Source: Balneolaceae bacterium SMO_bin1
GTDB taxonomy: Bacteria > Bacteroidota > Rhodothermia > Balneolales > Balneolaceae
DNA: 18,131 bases
Reading direction: 5' to 3'
Assembly: GCA_003123965.1 (NCBI GenBank)
Contig: NNSL01000474.1
Span: 1 to 18,131, forward strand
Shown: positions 15,822 through 18,131 of the stretch, one piece after another
Layout: every line of letters starts with the position of its first letter
How positions within the stretch are numbered: the first letter of the stretch is position 1
Position numbers and translations under genes: made by a program
The notes under the pieces: generated by a model
The model's input: the letters and a program-made list of their open reading frames with translations, nothing else
Told to the model about the DNA's origin: nothing
Database searches by the model: none

Positions 15822-17975
15822 ATGAAAACGAAATATTCTCTGCGGCTGATGGGAATGCTGCTGCTTGCCCTCTCCGTATTTTCCCCAACACTGGCACAAA
15901 CCCAAGAGCTTACAAAAGAACAGATTTTAAATCGGGATTTTGGCGAAATTGTGAACCCAATGCCACGGATACTTACCTGGACCGATGGTACAACATTTGT
16001 GATGGCTAAGCCCGAAAATGGCGAATACACCTATGTTCAAGTAAATGCAGAAACAGGTGAAGAAGAATCGTATTCTCGTTCGCAACAAACTGCCAGCCGT
16101 GTGGCCGTTCGCAACGGTGATATCTATTACACGAATGGCGACTCTGACCAACAGCTTACCAAAACGGAAGCAGATGAAAAAAATCCCACACTATCACCAG
16201 ACAAAAGCAAAGTGGCATTTACGCGCGCCCATGACCTGTACGTGATTGATATTGAAACCGGCAATGAAGAACGCATCACCAATGACGGCAGCGACGTAAT
16301 TTACAATGGCTGGTCGTCGTGGGTGTATATGGAAGAAATTCTGGGCCGTAGCACGCAGCATAAAGCGTTCTGGTGGAGCCCCGACAGCAAAAAAATTGCT
16401 TTCATGCGATTTGATGACAGCCCTGTGCGCATTTTTCCGTTGCATAGCGTAGAAGATTCGTACGGCACGCTTATCGAGCAGCGCTATCCCAAAGCCGGCT
16501 TCGAGAATCCCAAAGTTAAAATTGGCGTAGCAAACCTCGCTAATAACAGCATTGCCTGGGCCGACTATAACCAGAATGATGACCAGTATTTTGGCATGCC
16601 GTACTGGACACCCCAGGGCAACCGGCTGTGGACCCAATGGATGAATCGGGATCAAGATAGCCTCATTATTCATGAAATAAATTTGCAAGACGGTTCTAAA
16701 ACCGAAATATACAGCGAAACACAAGAAACGTGGATTGATTTAGACAGCGGCGACCGCCTCACCTTTCTAGAGGATAATGCCGGATTTTTAATGATGAGCG
16801 ATAAAACCGGGTGGATGCACATCTACCACTACGATATGCAGGGCAGCCTTGTGAATCAAATTACCTCAGGCGAATGGACCGTGAGCGATATTGAGCACAT
16901 CGGCCAAAATGAGGGTGAACTGTATTTCTCTGCTCGCAAAGAAAATTCAGCCCGAAGCGATCTCTACAAAGTGAACCTCGACGGCAGTAACATGCAGCGG
17001 CTCACCTTTGGTGAATACAGCCACAACACTTCAGTATCACCCAACGGAGCCTATTTTGTAACTACCTACAGCAACGTATCCACGCCGCCCAAAATGCACC
17101 TTATGAATGGCGATGGAGAAAAAATGAAACTACTCGGTGACAGTAAAGGCTCGAAATTTGATAATTATAATTTAGCCAGCACCGAACTCCTCCGCGTTAA
17201 AACTGAAGACGGATTTGATCTGCCGGTTTCGGTAACCTGGCCCATGAATATCGACGAAAGTAAAAAGTATCCCGTGCTTATCAGCATTTACGGTGGGCCC
17301 GGCTCAACCGGTGTGATGGATCGCTGGGGCGGCCTGGGCTTAAATCAATGGTGGGGCAACGAAGGGCTGATTCAAATCACTATTGATCACCGCGGATCGG
17401 GCCACTTTGGCAAAGAGGGCATGAACTATATGCACCGCGATTTAGGCCGATGGGAAATCGCCGATTACACTACGGCCATGCAGTACTTGATTGACAATTA
17501 CGAGTTCATTGACGCCGACCGCATTGGCATCACCGGCTTTAGCTATGGCGGTTATGTAACAAGCCTGGCCCTGACCAAGGGAGCCGACCTATTTGACTTT
17601 GGGCTGGCGGGCGGCAGCGTTACCGACTGGCACCTGTACGATACACACTATACCGAACGCTACATGGATCGCCCGCAGGATAACGAGGAAGGTTACAAAA
17701 GCAGCTCGGTAATGACCTATGTCGACGACTATGAAGGACACCTACTTATTGTGCACGGGTCGATGGATGATAACGTGCATATGCAGAATAGCCTGCAGCT
17801 GGTAAGCGCGCTGGAATCGGCGGGCAAAGATTTCGAGTTTATTCCCTATATGGGCGGCAAACACGGTTGGTATAACTTGCCGGGTAAATACCAGCATTAC
17901 CAGGATAAGCGCTATAAATTTTACTACAATTACCTGCTCGAGCAGCCAGTATCACAAATGCTGCTGGAAAATTAA
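15822..17975 (+). CDS. Secreted S9 family peptidase, dipeptidyl-peptidase IV-like (S9B)
   Basis: Serine peptidase of the DPP-IV group, which removes N-terminal dipeptides (typically X-Pro) from peptides; predicted to be periplasmic. I start it at the ATG at 15822 (717 residues) because MKTKYSLRLMGMLLLALSVF with a later LAQ cleavage site is a typical signal peptide; the in-frame ATG at 15786 adds 12 residues that weaken it. The N-terminal beta-propeller contains WVYMEEILGR, which holds the Glu-Glu pair that anchors the substrate N-terminus, and FWWSPDSKKIAFMRFDD. The C-terminal alpha/beta hydrolase has YGGPGS, the nucleophile Ser574 in GFSYGGYV, an Asp at 649/650 in HGSMDDNVH, and His681 in GGKHGWY. 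The catalytic triad is complete and the frame intact. It is followed by a strong hairpin terminator. Confidence 0.95.
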   Translation: MKTKYSLRLMGMLLLALSVFSPTLAQTQELTKEQILNRDFGEIVNPMPRILTWTDGTTFVMAKPENGEYTYVQVNAETGEEESYSRSQQTASRVAVRNGDIYYTNGDSDQQLTKTEADEKNPTLSPDKSKVAFTRAHDLYVIDIETGNEERITNDGSDVIYNGWSSWVYMEEILGRSTQHKAFWWSPDSKKIAFMRFDDSPVRIFPLHSVEDSYGTLIEQRYPKAGFENPKVKIGVANLANNSIAWADYNQNDDQYFGMPYWTPQGNRLWTQWMNRDQDSLIIHEINLQDGSKTEIYSETQETWIDLDSGDRLTFLEDNAGFLMMSDKTGWMHIYHYDMQGSLVNQITSGEWTVSDIEHIGQNEGELYFSARKENSARSDLYKVNLDGSNMQRLTFGEYSHNTSVSPNGAYFVTTYSNVSTPPKMHLMNGDGEKMKLLGDSKGSKFDNYNLASTELLRVKTEDGFDLPVSVTWPMNIDESKKYPVLISIYGGPGSTGVMDRWGGLGLNQWWGNEGLIQITIDHRGSGHFGKEGMNYMHRDLGRWEIADYTTAMQYLIDNYEFIDADRIGITGFSYGGYVTSLALTKGADLFDFGLAGGSVTDWHLYDTHYTERYMDRPQDNEEGYKSSSVMTYVDDYEGHLLIVHGSMDDNVHMQNSLQLVSALESAGKDFEFIPYMGGKHGWYNLPGKYQHYQDKRYKFYYNYLLEQPVSQMLLEN

Positions 17976-17985
17976 TCCCCGTGAA

Positions 17986-18015
17986 TATAGCAGAGCCACT
18001 ATTGGTTCTGCTATA
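17986..18015. terminator. Bidirectional hairpin terminator between the S9 peptidase and VOC genes
   Basis: TATAGCAGAGCCA (17986-17998) and TGGTTCTGCTATA (18003-18015) form a 13-pair stem with one G-U pair and a four-base loop. It starts 10 bases after the peptidase stop and ends two bases before the stop of the convergent VOC gene. A T-rich stretch (CTACTTTTATTT) lies further on, on the plus-strand side. Confidence 0.6.
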
Positions 18016-18017
18016 AT

Positions 18018-18131
18018 TCAGCTACTTTTATTTAACGATTCTTCATCTCCCATCTCGGCATACACCTCGTCGTTCGGCTCCCAAAGTTCAATCTTCACGC
18101 CGTTGGGATCCATAATCCAGCCAAATTTTCC
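18018..18131 (-). CDS. VOC (glyoxalase/bleomycin-resistance) family protein, C-terminal fragment
   Basis: The last 37 codons of a gene entering from the right edge, ending with TGA at 18018-18020. The peptide contains GKFGWIMDPNGVKIELWEP, which is the typical last strand of vicinal-oxygen-chelate fold proteins; the Glu of IELWEP corresponds to a metal ligand in many members. The family includes glyoxalases, dioxygenases and antibiotic-binding proteins, and the fragment is too short to choose among them. The acidic tail after WEP is variable in the family. Confidence 0.8.
   Translation of the reverse strand, partial: GKFGWIMDPNGVKIELWEPNDEVYAEMGDEESLNKSS

Noticed and set aside
1..18131. Mobile element, CRISPR array, toxin-antitoxin pair or defence island
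   Set aside because: I found no transposase, integrase, regularly spaced repeats, Cas-like motifs or paired small genes. All neighbours are housekeeping or envelope genes, and no tRNA or rRNA was recognisable in the short intergenic gaps.

Overview
This is an 18.1 kb piece of ordinary bacterial chromosome. It most resembles a Bacteroidota-like lineage, and my best guess is the Balneolota/Rhodothermota branch. The signs are four predicted lipoproteins with short signal peptides, Bacteroidota-type families (DUF6503, M14 and S9B secreted peptidases, a periplasmic-TPR histidine kinase), mostly absent Shine-Dalgarno sites, one clear match to the TTG-N17-TAnnTTTG promoter, and moderate G+C. This placement is inference; there is no rRNA in the window.

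Layout, left to right: the N-terminal part of a secreted M14 metallopeptidase (-); an NTF2-like lipoprotein (-); DNA polymerase X with its PHP domain (+); a family 2 glycosyltransferase (+); an RtcB-family RNA ligase (-); a lipoprotein ending in a Gmad2 domain (+); a leftward run of DUF2905 membrane protein, DUF6503 lipoprotein, TPR histidine kinase and metF (all -); metH diverging from metF (+); a lipoprotein with a short collagen-like stretch (-); a secreted dipeptidyl-peptidase IV-like S9 peptidase (+); and the C-terminal end of a VOC-fold protein (-) at the right edge. No gene-free stretch exceeds 300 bases. I see no RNA genes, CRISPR arrays, insertion sequences, integrases, phage genes or recognisable defence system.

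The clearest functional unit is metF/metH: MetF supplies 5-methyltetrahydrofolate and cobalamin-dependent MetH uses it to make methionine. They are transcribed divergently from a 136-bp region that contains a nested inverted repeat. PolX belongs to DNA repair and RtcB to RNA repair or ligation. Most of the rest are envelope or periplasmic proteins.

The most important caution is that four conserved genes (the M14 peptidase, rtcB, the DUF6503 lipoprotein and metH) are interrupted by seven apparent single-base frame breaks in total. Most lie in or beside homopolymers. On both sides of each break the protein stays conserved, and restoring one base rebuilds proteins of normal family length with catalytic residues intact. 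I read these as residual sequencing or assembly indels rather than pseudogenes, and annotate each as one gene. I did not find a convincing undescribed system. The best leads are the metF-metH intergenic dyad, the Gmad2 lipoprotein and the RtcB paralogue.
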